A stretch of 64,000 nt of DNA, from positions 331,278,177 through 331,342,176 of the forward strand of contig NC_090448.1 in the NCBI RefSeq assembly GCF_031143425.1, given 5' to 3'. Each line of letters starts with the position of its first letter. The first letter of the stretch is position 1. Origin of the DNA: Pleurodeles waltl (Eukaryota; Chordata; Amphibia; Caudata; Salamandridae). Positions 11,034-20,520 of this stretch are shown one piece after another. Position numbers and translations under genes: made by a program. Under the pieces are notes generated by a model that was not told the origin of the DNA, ran no database searches, and saw nothing but the letters and a program-made list of their open reading frames with translations.

Positions 11034-11116
11034 CGTTGTCTCCTGCGGCGGCGTTCGTGCTCCTGGTAGAGGAGCAGGTAGACAATCGCTGGTAGGATGT
11101 TTAATTCGGGTTCCAT
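11034..11116 (-). CDS. Harbinger transposase, exon 1 (N-terminus)
   Basis: 83 nt from ATG at 11116 to a GTGAGT donor just left of 11034. Encodes 27 residues, a hydrophobic stretch then a basic one: MEPELNILPAIVYLLLYQEH followed by ERRRRRQ. It ends with CG in phase 2 and pairs with the acceptor at 4098-4100, making CGG-CAC at the joint. The start, the donor and the phase are kept in copy 2 (19188-19270) and copy 3 (60458-60537). The implied intron is about 6.9 kb and contains all of M2. Short first exons with LLL and poly-Arg fit Harbinger transposase N-termini. The link is inferred; no transcript was seen. Confidence 0.72.
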
Positions 11117-11149
11117 GCTGTCCAGATTCCTCGTGGAGTGTATAGAGGT

Positions 11150-11444
11150 GAGCGTTTTCCCGTTCGTGGTCTGTTTCCGCCGTGTTTTTATCGGCGGGGC
11201 TCCCGCCCCGGAAAAGGTGGCGGATTGGTGGGTCGTGATAGGGTGGGCGGTACATTGTCTGCCGCCTGTCTGTTGGCGGTGACCGCCGCGCTGTTTGTTT
11301 GCCCCGCTGTGGCGGTCGGAGTGTTAAAGTGGCGGGCTGTGTTGGCAGTTCCCGCCAGGGTCAGAATTCCATTTTTTTTACCGCCTGCCTGTTGGCGGGT
11401 TGGCCGCCGCTTTAACACCGACCGCCAGGGTCGGAATGACCCCC
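11150..11444. promoter_or_regulatory. Right subterminal GGCGGT/ACCGCC cluster of Harbinger copy 1
   Basis: Dense GGCGGT, GGCGG and ACCGCC motifs up to the terminal inverted repeat at 11429-11444. The transposase promoter must lie here if exon 1 is as called. No TATA box is obvious. Confidence 0.55.
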
Positions 11445-11607
11445 TGTGTGTCCCTCAGCAACCAGCATCAGCTAACCGCTTCCACTACTGCACCCAACAC
11501 TCCTTTGAATCCCCTCACTAATTAAACCCAAACATTCCACTTGCTGTTCTCGTGAGCACCTGCGAGCCTAGGTGTAGCACGAGAACTCCAAGTGTAAGAA
11601 TATAACA
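11445..11607 (-). repeat. Gypsy 3' LTR, proximal part
   Basis: Resumes the LTR with TGTGTGTCC and ends ATAACA, matching 16796-16957 with about 12 per cent difference by eye. Confidence 0.92.
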
Positions 11608-11622
11608 CCTCTTTCACCCTTT
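11608..11622 (-). other. Gypsy polypurine tract
   Basis: On the minus strand AAAGGGTGAAAGAGG directly precedes the 3' LTR, the expected site for plus-strand priming. Confidence 0.7.
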
Positions 11623-11747
11623 AACAAAGAAAACAAATAAGACCCCAAAACAAAAACAAATTAATCCAACACATAATCCTCCAGATATTTAGGCTTCATG
11701 AGAACCCGGGTGGACTTTTGAAAATCACCATGAACCCTCTCCCTAAA

Positions 11748-12292
11748 CTACTCACCATCCCCATTAATATTCTCTGCACCCACATTGTTGTTTGCATCAG
11801 TCATTGTTTCCTCCTCAACACACACCCGATCCAACCTTGAGCTCTCCTCACTCTCCTCAGCAACCGCTATACTCATACCAAACTTCTGTCCTTCCATCAC
11901 AAATGTTCTATCACCAACACAAACATCCTTCATCTGTCCTCCAGAAATACCACCAGTAATCCTGTCTTCCCTCCAACTTCTATGAGCATCAACCTTCACG
12001 TCCACCTTTGAAACTTTCCTCTTACTCCACCACTTCCCTCCTTAAACCATAACGGAGTGCTTAGAGACTTGCACCACCTTAGTTGCCGGAAAATATTTCA
12101 GCCCATAAACTTGTAAGGTCTTCTTATTCTCACCCAATTCCCTATTTTAAAATCAACTTCTCTCACTTTTTTAAGTTCATCATATCTGCATTAAGCCATA
12201 TTCTGCGACTCATCCTCCTTGTCCCTGATAAATTCCACATTAGGTATACTCTTGCCTGGTTCAGATTTCTCAATCACCCACTTAGGAAACAA
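11748..12292 (-). pseudogene. Gypsy integrase C-terminal remnant
   Basis: Continues the integrase frame past a stop at 12293. It reads as a broken basic and acidic tail (for example VREVDFKIGNWVRIRRPYK, then an acidic Glu/Ser-rich end). Several stops separate the pieces. Confidence 0.6.
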
Positions 12293-13453
12293 CTAATTGT
12301 ATGAGTGTCTGCCAGTCGTGGCGTGAGGGGTGTTAAGATAACACCATATTCTTTCAGCAACATTTTCCTGAATGGATTCTCCAGTCTCCAGGGCCATCTG
12401 TATTGTCTCTTTGAACATACAATTAACCTTTTCCACCATACCATTACCTTGAGGACTATATAATGCTGTTGTCAAATGTTTAATTCCTAGCTTGTCTGGA
12501 AAACTCCTCATGGTATGTGACACAAATTGCACTCCATTGTCTGTTACAACAAATTCTGGAACTCCTTCTGAAGGAAAAACTTCCTTCATAAGTTTTATTA
12601 CCTCTGCTGTGTTAGGATCTCTCAAAAACCTATACGGAACCCACTTAGAGTGATAATCCACCACAACCAATACAAATCTCCTTCCTTCATTCAGACCTCC
12701 AATAGGACCAATGAAATCCATGCCAATTTTCTCCCATGGCCACTCAGGAAATCTCACTGGGCACAATGGAGTGTACCGTAGACATACAGACTTCTCGGCT
12801 TGCGTACACACACTACAACTGCCAACCACGACCTCCACACTCGCATCCATCCCAGGCCACCAATAGTACAGGCGTAGTTTCTTCCTTGAACATGTAATTC
12901 CCCCATGTCCCTTGTGTGCCAACTTAACCAGTTTATTTCTAAGCTCAACAGGAGAAATCGATTTAGTACCCCTCATAACCAAATTACCCTCCAAACTCAA
13001 ATCCTCCTTGACCTTAAAAAATGGTTTCACTTCTTCCGTCACATGTCCTTCCCTAGGCCAACTATTTCTTATATAATTCTTCAGAATTTCTGACATGCGA
13101 TCATTGACCACCTCCTTCTCCCAACTCTCCTTCATAATCACACTCTCTGAAACCACCAAACCATCAACCATACCAATCACCACTTCTTTGTCTTTTTCAC
13201 CCACACCTGTGGAATTAACTTTTTCGGTAATGGGACACCTCGATAAGAAGTCAGCCCTGCAATTCTGCCCTCCCTGAATGTGTATCATCCTGAAGTTAAA
13301 AACTTGCATTTTAGATAGTAACCGAATCAAACGAGGACTTGCATTGCCCATCCCTTTTTCATTCCAGAAATACATCAACGGTTTGTGGTCCGTGACCACC
13401 ACAAATTCTTGTCCCCATAAATACGTTGAAAAATTATGGACCCCCATACACAA
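12293..13453 (-). pseudogene. Gypsy pol: RNase H end and integrase
   Basis: Starts in the RNase H domain (VVTDHKPLMYFW, CRADFLSR). A zinc-binding HHCC region follows (HKGHGGITCS, then CSVCTQAEKS) and then the integrase core. Core acidic residues are visible in WEKIGMDFIGPI, EFVVTDNGVQF and GNGMVEKVN, the D,D-E pattern of retroviral-type integrases. The frame is offset from the upstream RT/RNase H frame, so a frameshift lies near 13440, and a stop at 12293 truncates the C-terminus. Confidence 0.88.
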
Positions 13454-14658
13454 GATAAAGCTTCTTTTAACAAAAAATTACTGTAGTTGTTCTCAGATGC
13501 CGATAGTCTACGTGAAGCAAAAGCCACTGTATGCTCGCTTCCTTCAAACAGTTGTGTGAGCACCGCTTCAATTCCAGAACTGCTTGCATCCGCAGTCACC
13601 ACAGACAAAGATTCCTTGTTGAAGGGTTCTATAGCAGGTTCATCCATCATGAGTTTCTTCAAGATTTTGAATGCTTCAATTTGTTCTTCTTCCCATTCAA
13701 ATTTTACATTTTTGCGCAACAATTTCCATAAGGGTTCACATTGCAAAGCAAAATTCTGCACAAATCTTCAATAATATTCACACAAACCCAAAAAGGATCT
13801 CAATTGGTCTTTGTCTTTCGGCGGCGCACATTTATCAATTACTAACAGAAGATCATTTTTAGGTTTGATGCCGTGCTCACTAATCTTGTGACCCAAATAC
13901 TCTACTTCTTTCAACATAAATTTAAATTTTTGTTTAGACACAGTCATCCCATGATCCTCAAGGATGTTCAGAATTCTGACTAATTTGCTCAAGTGAGACT
14001 GAACCGAATCTGAATTTATCAATATGTCATCTTGGTATATCAAGACTCTTTTCTCTTCATCAAATAGTTGATACATCAATGTTTGGAATACAGAAGCTGC
14101 CGATGCCAGACCAAATGGCATCCTCAAGAACCGGAAAGCCCCAAATGGTGTGTTAAATGCTGTAAGATCTCTAGATTCCTGACTAAGTTCCACTTGATAA
14201 TATGCAGCCCTCAAATCTAGAATCGAAAACATCTTCAAATCGCCCAGCTGGGCCAACATGTCCTGTATCTTAGGCAAAAGGAAACACTCAGCTTGGATGT
14301 TTTTGTTTAAAGATCTGAGGTCCACGCAAAGTCTCAGATCCCCTGATTTTTTAACAGCCACCACAATGGAGAAAATCCATTGTGAAGATTCAATTGGCTC
14401 AGTCACTCCATCCTTGCACAACTGTGTCAAATGATCTTTAAATTTCTGCCTAATGCATAACGGGACATTGCGACCTCTATGTGTGACTGGGACAGCATTC
14501 GGCATAAAAATTATTTTGTGTTCAAATCCTTTAACCATGCCCAACTTGTCCTCAAACACACCACAGTGTTTAGACAACACTTCATTCAATGAACCACCGT
14601 CTTTATCCAAACTGTTAAACAAAGAGATTGGATGTGCAGTACCAGGTTTAGGAACCAT
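13375..14658 (-). pseudogene. Gypsy pol: reverse transcriptase and RNase H start
   Basis: RT blocks are in order: LRLCVDLRSLNKN, then FSILDLRAAYYQVEL, then FGAFRFLRMPFGLASA, and the active site RVLIYQDDILI (YxDD form). VEYLGHKIS and FLGLCEYY follow. A TGA at 13768-13770 interrupts the same frame, which then runs on into RNase H (VVTADASSSGIEAVLTQ). It polymerises element cDNA in the cytoplasmic particle (family knowledge). Dead because of the stop and the downstream frameshift. Confidence 0.9.
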
Positions 14659-14700
14659 CCAAAATGTACCCTGGTCCTTCCATCCTAAGGTGTTATATCC

Positions 14701-15834
14701 TCATTTAGCTACATAAACCTTGGTGTGAATAGACCTATCCTTATACTGCAATCTCTCCATGAAATACCCACACAATTTGATCTCTTGGCCCCCATAAACT
14801 ATTGTACGAAAATCTGGGGGATACAAATACACACCATGCCATCTCTCATCAAATAGCTTGTCAGAAATAATGGTGATTGGTGACCCAGAATCAACTGTGA
14901 CTTTCAAGAAATTGTCTCCCATAGTTATTACATAAACTGGCTCCCCACTCATCTTGCACGTGCCTACTTTGGCTTCAACCATTTTTATCGAGAGGACCAT
15001 TCTTTTATTGAGTCCTTCCTCACTCATGCCAAGGGAAATATCGTGCTTGTAAGTGTTGTCAACCAACATTACTCTAGATAAATGTCCAACTTTTTTGCAC
15101 TTAGAACAGGATTTGCCTACCGCAGGGCAATTAAGCTCATCAGCCAAGTGATTCTTAGACCCACATCTAAAACAGGCACTATTCTTCACATTCTTCCTTC
15201 CATCCCCCTTGTTCAGCAAAGCAGGCTTCATCTTGCATGCAATGGCATTGATATTCTCACAAGAGCTCTTACCTTTGTTTAAAGCTTTTGAGGCTCGCTG
15301 ACATATTTCAATCCCCCTAGCAATCTCAAGTGTTTCAGCTAAAGTCGGGTTTCTGCTGCATAAAAGCCTTTCTTGAACTTTGTGATCAAAACAGTTCACT
15401 ACTAACTGATCTCTTAGATACTGTTCAATAGGACCTACAAACTCACATGAGAATGCTAATATTCTCAATTCAGCAGTAAAATAATCTATAGTTTCATCTT
15501 CATACTGCTTGCATGTGAAGAATTTATGTCTCTCAACAATCATGCTGGGTTCTTTTTCAGAATGCTGCTCCAGTCTCATATTGACCTCTGTGCACTCATC
15601 TACATCTGCACCAAGTGATGAGCATACCTCAGGTAGATGATCAAAAATCCTCTGACCTTCCATACCCAAACAATTATATAACAATGCTTTTTTTCTTGCC
15701 ACTGGAAACTCTTCTCCATCAAAAGCAATTAAATAACTCTTGAAAGACCTAAACCATTGGCTCCATCTGACTTTTGGCAACCCTGGCTCATTCAAAAACA
15801 GAGTGGGTAAGTTTGCCATTTGAAAATTTGCCAT
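14701..15834 (-). CDS. Gypsy gag with zinc knuckles and protease
   Basis: 377 codons from ATG at 15834. The N-terminal half is a retrotransposon capsid-like region (VRWSQWFRSFKSYLIAF, then ALLYNCLGMEGQRIFDHL, and YFTAELRILAF). Two zinc-knuckle segments follow: CFRCGSKNHLADELNC, and CSKCKKVGHLSR, whose last Cys is missing. The C-terminus holds an aspartic protease motif (VTVDSGSPITIIS). The frame is open, but the element's pol is broken, so it could at most supply Gag. The stop lies 43 bp before the first Met of the RT frame. Confidence 0.88.
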   Translation of the reverse strand: MANFQMANLPTLFLNEPGLPKVRWSQWFRSFKSYLIAFDGEEFPVARKKALLYNCLGMEGQRIFDHLPEVCSSLGADVDECTEVNMRLEQHSEKEPSMIVERHKFFTCKQYEDETIDYFTAELRILAFSCEFVGPIEQYLRDQLVVNCFDHKVQERLLCSRNPTLAETLEIARGIEICQRASKALNKGKSSCENINAIACKMKPALLNKGDGRKNVKNSACFRCGSKNHLADELNCPAVGKSCSKCKKVGHLSRVMLVDNTYKHDISLGMSEEGLNKRMVLSIKMVEAKVGTCKMSGEPVYVITMGDNFLKVTVDSGSPITIISDKLFDERWHGVYLYPPDFRTIVYGGQEIKLCGYFMERLQYKDRSIHTKVYVAK

Positions 15835-16086
15835 TTCAAAGTTAAATGTTATAAAATCACCTCCAAGCAGCTAGTAAGTAATATTCATACAACCGCAGAA
15901 TACTGCACAATGGTGAAAACATTTACATTATACAATGAACATAACAAAAATAATTACTAAGTATTCCAAACAATGTGTCCACATGCATAAGCTCAGGTGT
16001 GCGTGTCACCGTAATAAATGTACATTCAGCAAATGAGTAATCTGGCTCCCTAAAGATTCCTCCTGGTCTGTCAATATGTAAACATG

Positions 16087-16561
16087 GAGAGCCAGTCCTT
16101 TAAAGGGTCCCCGCCACAGAGTACATTGACCTCTTGATGATGAAAACGAAATGAGGGGTCTATCGATGTGTAAAGGCGAAGAGCCAGCCCCTTAATGGCT
16201 CCCCGCTACAGAGAGGCTCCTCACAATAAAGGATGCACGAAGAAAAATGGCTGCAAAGCACTCAGACCTCTTAATGAACATGTCGATGTGAGGAGCCTGC
16301 CCCTTTAAGGCTCCTCACCAATACGGATGCACGCCGCCGCTGAGTGGGTGGATTCCCTCCTAAGGCAATACATTGTCGTGAGGAGTCTGCCCCTCACCAA
16401 CACAAAAAACTGCTGCCGGGACAATCTGCCGATCTCGTCGATGTGAGGAGCCTGCCCCTTTAAGGCTCCTCACCAATACGGATGCACGCCACTGCTGAGT
16501 GGGCGGACTCCTTCCTAAGGTATCTGTTTTCATGAGGAGCCTGCCCCTTTAAGGCTCCTCA
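16087..16561 (-). repeat. Gypsy 5' leader with repeated hairpins
   Basis: Three well-formed hairpins lie at 16288-16318, 16443-16473 and 16533-16561. Their arms are GTGAGGAGCC and GGCTCCTCAC (9-10 bp), with the loop TGCCCCTTTAA. Weaker relatives are at about 16087-16116 and 16168-16204. They sit in longer units of about 90-160 bp. The position between LTR and gag suggests an RNA packaging or translation role; that is inference. Confidence 0.75.
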
Positions 16562-16689
16562 CCAACACGAAAAAGCTGCTGCCGGGACAATCTACCACTC
16601 CCCAGGAAACTCCAACACTCCAGCCACAAAGGAACGAACTCCGAAGGGATGGCTAATGTGAGGGACACGCCATATGCACAGGTTCTTTT

Positions 16690-16702
16690 CCACTTGCCGC
16701 CA
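16690..16702 (-). other. Gypsy candidate primer-binding site
   Basis: On the minus strand TGGCGGCAAGTGG begins 5 bases after the 5' LTR. TGG is the usual start of a tRNA-primed site; I could not assign the tRNA. Confidence 0.5.
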
Positions 16703-16707
16703 AGTTA

Positions 16708-16957
16708 TGTTGTATTCACCAAGGAAAAGAGGAGACATCACGATGAGGTAGGAAAAGTCAACTACCTTTATTCTTCTATAAGTACGATACAAACTGCGTG
16801 TCCTTCAGCGACCAGCATTAGCTAACCACTTCCACTACTGCACCGAACGCTCCTTCGAGTCCCCCCACCAATTAAACCCAAACATTCCACTTGGTATTCT
16901 CGTGAGCACCCACGAGCCTAGGTGCGGCACGAGAAGTCCAAGTGTAAGAATGTAACA
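16708..16957 (-). repeat. Gypsy 5' LTR (250 bp)
   Basis: TG..CA ends, flanked on the right by the target duplication AAGGG. AATAAA on the minus strand at 16767-16772. Confidence 0.93.
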
Positions 16958-17060
16958 AAGGGTAACTGATGTATGAGCCTTTTTTATTCAATTTTAGAGC
17001 TGGCCATAGCAAGTGAGACATGCCACCCATTTCTCCTAAAGCAAAAATAAAAGATGACAA

Positions 17061-17168
17061 GCCTACAGCACCCGGTATTCCAAGGAGGTTTCCCATCCAG
17101 GTAATAAACAGGTCCAACCCTACTTAAGTTTTGAGATCAGATGCTTTCAGGGTGGTATGACCGTAGGA
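17061..17168 (-). pseudogene. 5S rRNA pseudogene, unit 3
   Basis: Near complete, with the 10-bp deletion. Keeps CCCATCCAGGTA in the box C region. Confidence 0.78.
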
Positions 17169-17280
17169 ATTGAGGGCACTGACATTTTGAGCCTTATTTG
17201 TTTTTATTTATGTTTAGTGCTGGCCATGGCAAGTGAGACATTCCATCCACTTCACCTAAAGCAAACTTAAAAAGATGAAT

Positions 17281-17347
17281 AGGTGCTAACCGGGCCTGAC
17301 ATTGCTCAAAGTCTGAGATAAGGTGCTTTGAGAATAGGCCCATAGGC
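17281..17347 (-). pseudogene. 5S rRNA pseudogene, unit 4 (truncated)
   Basis: Only about 67 bp; the 3' half of the rRNA, including box C, is missing. Confidence 0.65.
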
Positions 17348-17456
17348 ATTGAGGACACTGATGTTTGGAGCCCTGTTTTTTCTTTTTAAACTTTAGTGCT
17401 GGCCTTAGAAAGCAAGACATGCCACCCACTTCACCTAAGGCAAAAAAAGATGAAAT

Positions 17457-17562
17457 GCCTACAGCACATGATATTCTCAGGCAGTCCCATGCAGGTACTT
17501 TTCAGGCTTGATCATGCTTACCTTTTGAGGTCAAATGTTTTCAAGATGGTCTGGCCATAAGC
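17457..17562 (-). pseudogene. 5S rRNA pseudogene, unit 5
   Basis: Short form with the 10-bp deletion and further small losses around box C. Confidence 0.75.
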
Positions 17563-17620
17563 TTTGAAGGCATTGATGTTTTAAGCCTTCCCTTTTTTCA
17601 TTCAACTTCACAGATGAAAA

Positions 17621-17738
17621 GCCTACAGCACCTTGTAGTCCCAGGCAGTCTTACATCAAGGTATTAACCAGGCCTGATGCTGCATAACTGCAGAGATCAG
17701 ACGAGAGGAGATTCTTTTAGGATGGTATGGCACTAGGC
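17621..17738 (-). pseudogene. 5S rRNA pseudogene, unit 6
   Basis: Full-length form (about 118 bp). Retains AGATCAGACGAGA, close to the functional sequence, but box C is changed. Confidence 0.8.
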
Positions 17739-17852
17739 AATGACTGCACTGATTTTGGAGCCTTACCTTTTTCATTCGATTTTAGTGCTGGTCACTGCAA
17801 GCAAGACACATTTCCCACTTCACCTAAAGCAAAAATGTTAAAAATTCTAATA

Positions 17853-17959
17853 GCCTGCAGTATCTGATATTTCTAGGCGGTCTCCCATTCAGGTACTAAC
17901 CAGGGTCAGCCCTGCTCACCTCATGAGACCAGATGGTTTCAGGGTGGTATGGTCGTAGG
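17853..17959 (-). pseudogene. 5S rRNA pseudogene, unit 7
   Basis: Short form. Keeps AGGCGGTCTCCCATTCAGG, nearly intact box C. Confidence 0.78.
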
Positions 17960-18079
17960 TATTGAAGTTACTGACATTTGCTGTGTTAGCCTTTTCCATT
18001 CGACTTTAGTGTTTGCCAATGCATGTGTGACATGTCACCCACTCCACCTAAAGCACTAAACCAAAACAAATGGCGATGA

Positions 18080-18188
18080 GCCTACAGCACCGGATATTCT
18101 AAGGGGGGTCTACCATCCACATACTAACAAGGTCTGAACCTGTTTAGCTTTTGAGATCAGATGCTTTCAAGGCGGTATGGGCACAGGC
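18080..18188 (-). pseudogene. 5S rRNA pseudogene, unit 8
   Basis: Short form with a GGGGGG run in place of the box C start. Confidence 0.75.
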
Positions 18189-18304
18189 ATTAAGGGCACT
18201 GACAATTGGAGCTTTAGATTTTTTCATTCAAATTAAGTGCTGGTCAAAGCAAGCAACACATGCCACCCACTCTACCTAAATAAATAAAAAAATAAAAATT
18301 AAAA

Positions 18305-18407
18305 GACTACCTGGTATTCCCGTCCGGTCTCCCACCAACGTATTAACCAGGCCCAATGCTGCTCAACATTTAAGAGCAGATGTTTTCAGGGTGGTATGGC
18401 ACTAGGC
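18305..18407 (-). pseudogene. 5S rRNA pseudogene, unit 9
   Basis: Short form, also lacking part of the rRNA 3' end (starts GACTACCTGGTATTCCC). Confidence 0.75.
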
Positions 18408-18493
18408 ATTGAAGCCACTGATGTATGGAGCCTTAGATTTTTTCATTCTGCTTTAGTGCTGGCCTAAAGCAAAAGGTAAAATCCATATGAAGA

Positions 18494-18612
18494 GCCTACA
18501 CCACCTGGTATTTCCAGGCAGTCTCATATTCAGGAACTAACCAAGTCCAGTCCTGCTTAACTGCTGAGAATAGACAAGATCGGGTGCTTCCAGGGTTGTA
18601 TGGCAAAAAGGC
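18494..18612 (-). pseudogene. 5S rRNA pseudogene, unit 10
   Basis: Full-length form, keeps AAGATCGGGTGCTTCCAGGG. Confidence 0.78.
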
Positions 18613-18677
18613 ATGTGACATTTGGAGCCTTAGCTTTTCTCATTAGACTTTAGCAAAGCAAAAAAACAAGATGAAAA

Positions 18678-18784
18678 GCCTACAGCACCTCACATTTCCA
18701 GACAGTTTCCCTTCCAAGTACTAGCCCAACCTAACCCTGCTTCACTTCTGAGAACAGATGCTCTTAGGATGGCATGGCTGTAGG
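18678..18784 (-). pseudogene. 5S rRNA pseudogene, unit 11
   Basis: Short form, heavily substituted in the internal promoter. Confidence 0.75.
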
Positions 18785-19187
18785 TATTGATTATGCTGGC
18801 GTCCAGAGTCTTAGCCTTTTTCATTTGACGTTTGTGCTGGCCTTTACAAGTGAGACATGGGCCCTCATTACAACCCTGGCGGTCCGTGTTAAAGCAGAGG
18901 TAAGACCGCCAACAGGCCGGTGGTAAAAAAAATGGAATCACGACCATGGCGGAAACCGCCAACATAGAAAGCCACTTTAACACTCCGACCGCCACAGCGG
19001 TACAAACAAACAGCATGGCGGTCACCGCCAACAGACAGGCGGAAGACAATGTACCGCCCACACTATTATGAGAGGCCAATCCCCCACCTTTTCCGGGGCG
19101 GAACCAACGCGAACAAAAACACAGAGGAAACAGGACTTGGAAGGGGAAATACTCACCTCTACACAACCCACGAGGAACCAGGACGCT

Positions 19188-19270
19188 ATGGAGCCAGAAC
19201 TCCAAATCCTCCCTGCAATAGCTTTCCTTCTCCTCTACCAGGAGCACGAACGACGGCGGCGACAACCACG
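19188..19270 (+). pseudogene. Orphan transposase exon 1, Harbinger copy 2
   Basis: Same 83-nt length, start and GTGAGT donor as in copy 1 (MEPELQILPAIAFLLLYQEH, then an Arg-rich end). No main exon remains in this element. Confidence 0.7.
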
Positions 19271-19724
19271 GTGAGTACTGCACCTACAACACAGGGGAGG
19301 GTGGAGGGAAAAGAGAGTGACACACATACGCAACACCCCCACCCCCACCCTCACCCACACCAATACATGTTGCAACATTAGATTTACACCCCCAACCCCC
19401 CTGGAAGAACGCAATGACAAAAGGAAATGATTGTAACGTTTGTAATCAATAAAAATCCATTAGTCAAAACTTGAAATACAGTATAAACAATTATGTACAC
19501 CAACTATACAAGTCCAGATAGTGCACCATTCATAGTCCGTGGGCCACTGGGCCCAAAATGCATGGGCGAGGCCCACACTCGATACCAGACTGCAAACATA
19601 GAGAACACTGCTGGGGCATCAGATCGAAATGAAACAGGCACCTCAGGGGGAAGGGAAGGGGAGGCACATCAGCCGGATGAGTGCACAACGCCAGCTCGAC
19701 GAGGGGGATCCATGCCCATTGATG

Positions 19725-20205
19725 TATCCTGGGGAGAGCAAAGCCACAGTCTCTCAAGTCTCTCCAGAGGGTGGTTTGCCCACTTCTTTATCCTGGGGAG
19801 TGCAAAGCCACAGTCTCTCAAATCTTTTCAGTGGGTGATTTGCCCACTGTTGCATCCTGGGGAGTGCAAAGCCACAGTCTCTCAAGTCTTTTCAGTGGGT
19901 GGTTTGCCCACTGCTTTATCCTGGGGAGTGCAAAGCCACAGTCTCTCAAGTCTTTTCAGTGGGTGGTTTGACCACTGCTTTATCCTGGAGAGTGCAAAGC
20001 CACATTCTCTCAAGTCTTTTCAGTGGGTGGGTAGCCCACTGCTTTATCCTGGGGAGTGCAAAGCCACAGTCCCTCAAGTCTTTTCAGTAGGTGGTTTGCC
20101 CACTGCTGCATCCTGGGGAGTGCAAAGCCACAGTCTTTCAATTCTCTCCAGTGGGTGGGTTGCCGCCTGCTTTATCCTGGGGAGTGCAAAGCCACAGTAT
20201 CACAA
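19725..20205. repeat. 64-bp minisatellite, Harbinger copy 2
   Basis: About seven units built on ATCCTGGGGAGTGCAAAGCC and CAGTCTCTCAAGTCT, reverse complement of the copy 1 and copy 3 array. Confidence 0.92.
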
Positions 20206-20520
20206 GTGGATGCCTTTCTCCACTGGTTCTGGAGTGGGCTTTGTGCCCAGAGTGCTTCATCCTGTCAAGGGCAGAGGTAGTGGATGTAAATCTCCACTGG
20301 TTCTGGAGGGGGCTTTATGCGCAGAGTGCTTCATCCTGCCAAGGACAGAGGTAGTGGGTGTGATACTCCACTGGTTCTGGAGGGGGCTTTGTGTCCAGAG
20401 TGCTTCATCCTGCCAAGGACTGAGGTAGTGGATGTCTTTCTCCACTGGTTCTGGAGGGGGCTTTGTGCCCAGAGTGCTTCATCCTGCCAAGGACTGAGGT
20501 AGTGGATGTGACACTCCACT
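20206..20520. repeat. 74-bp minisatellite, Harbinger copy 2
   Basis: About four units with CACTGGTTCTGGAGGGGGCT and CAGAGTGCTTCATCCTGCCA. Confidence 0.92.

Larger units (their letters stand above)
469..11444 (+). mobile_element. PIF/Harbinger element, copy 1 (three-gene, satellite-bearing)
   Basis: Terminal inverted repeats GGGGGTCATTCCGACC lie at 469-484 and 11429-11444. The element interrupts the gypsy LTR between CAAAC and TGTGTGTCC; the 3-bp duplication would be TGT, read as GGT on the left. In order it holds a left subterminal GGCGGT-rich zone, gene M1 (+), the transposase main exon (-), gene M2 (+), 30-bp and 29-bp satellite arrays, 64-bp repeats, transposase exon 1 (-) and a right subterminal GGCGGT-rich zone. 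A Myb/SANT protein plus a DDE nuclease is the known Harbinger partnership; having two Myb genes is unusual. The transposase frame is intact, M1 and M2 each have a frameshift. Confidence 0.92.
380..16957 (-). mobile_element. Ty3/gypsy LTR retrotransposon, split by Harbinger copy 1
   Basis: Both ends are LTRs starting TGTTG and ending AACA. The 5-bp duplication AAGGG flanks the whole unit (375-379 and 16958-16962). Joining the flanks restores a continuous 5S spacer, which proves the insertion. Coding is on the minus strand: leader, gag-protease, RT, RNase H and integrase, in Ty3/gypsy order. The 5' LTR is at 16708-16957. The 3' LTR is at 380-11607 and is interrupted by a 10,976-bp Harbinger element. 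The two LTRs differ at roughly one site in nine, and pol carries stops and frameshifts, so this is an old, dead copy. Confidence 0.93.
16958..18859 (-). repeat. Decayed 5S rDNA tandem array, segment 2
   Basis: Nine units at roughly 190-240 bp intervals, with the spacer seen in segment 1. It starts exactly where segment 1 stopped (AAGGG then TAACTGATG) and ends at ATG, the Harbinger copy 2 duplication. Confidence 0.87.
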
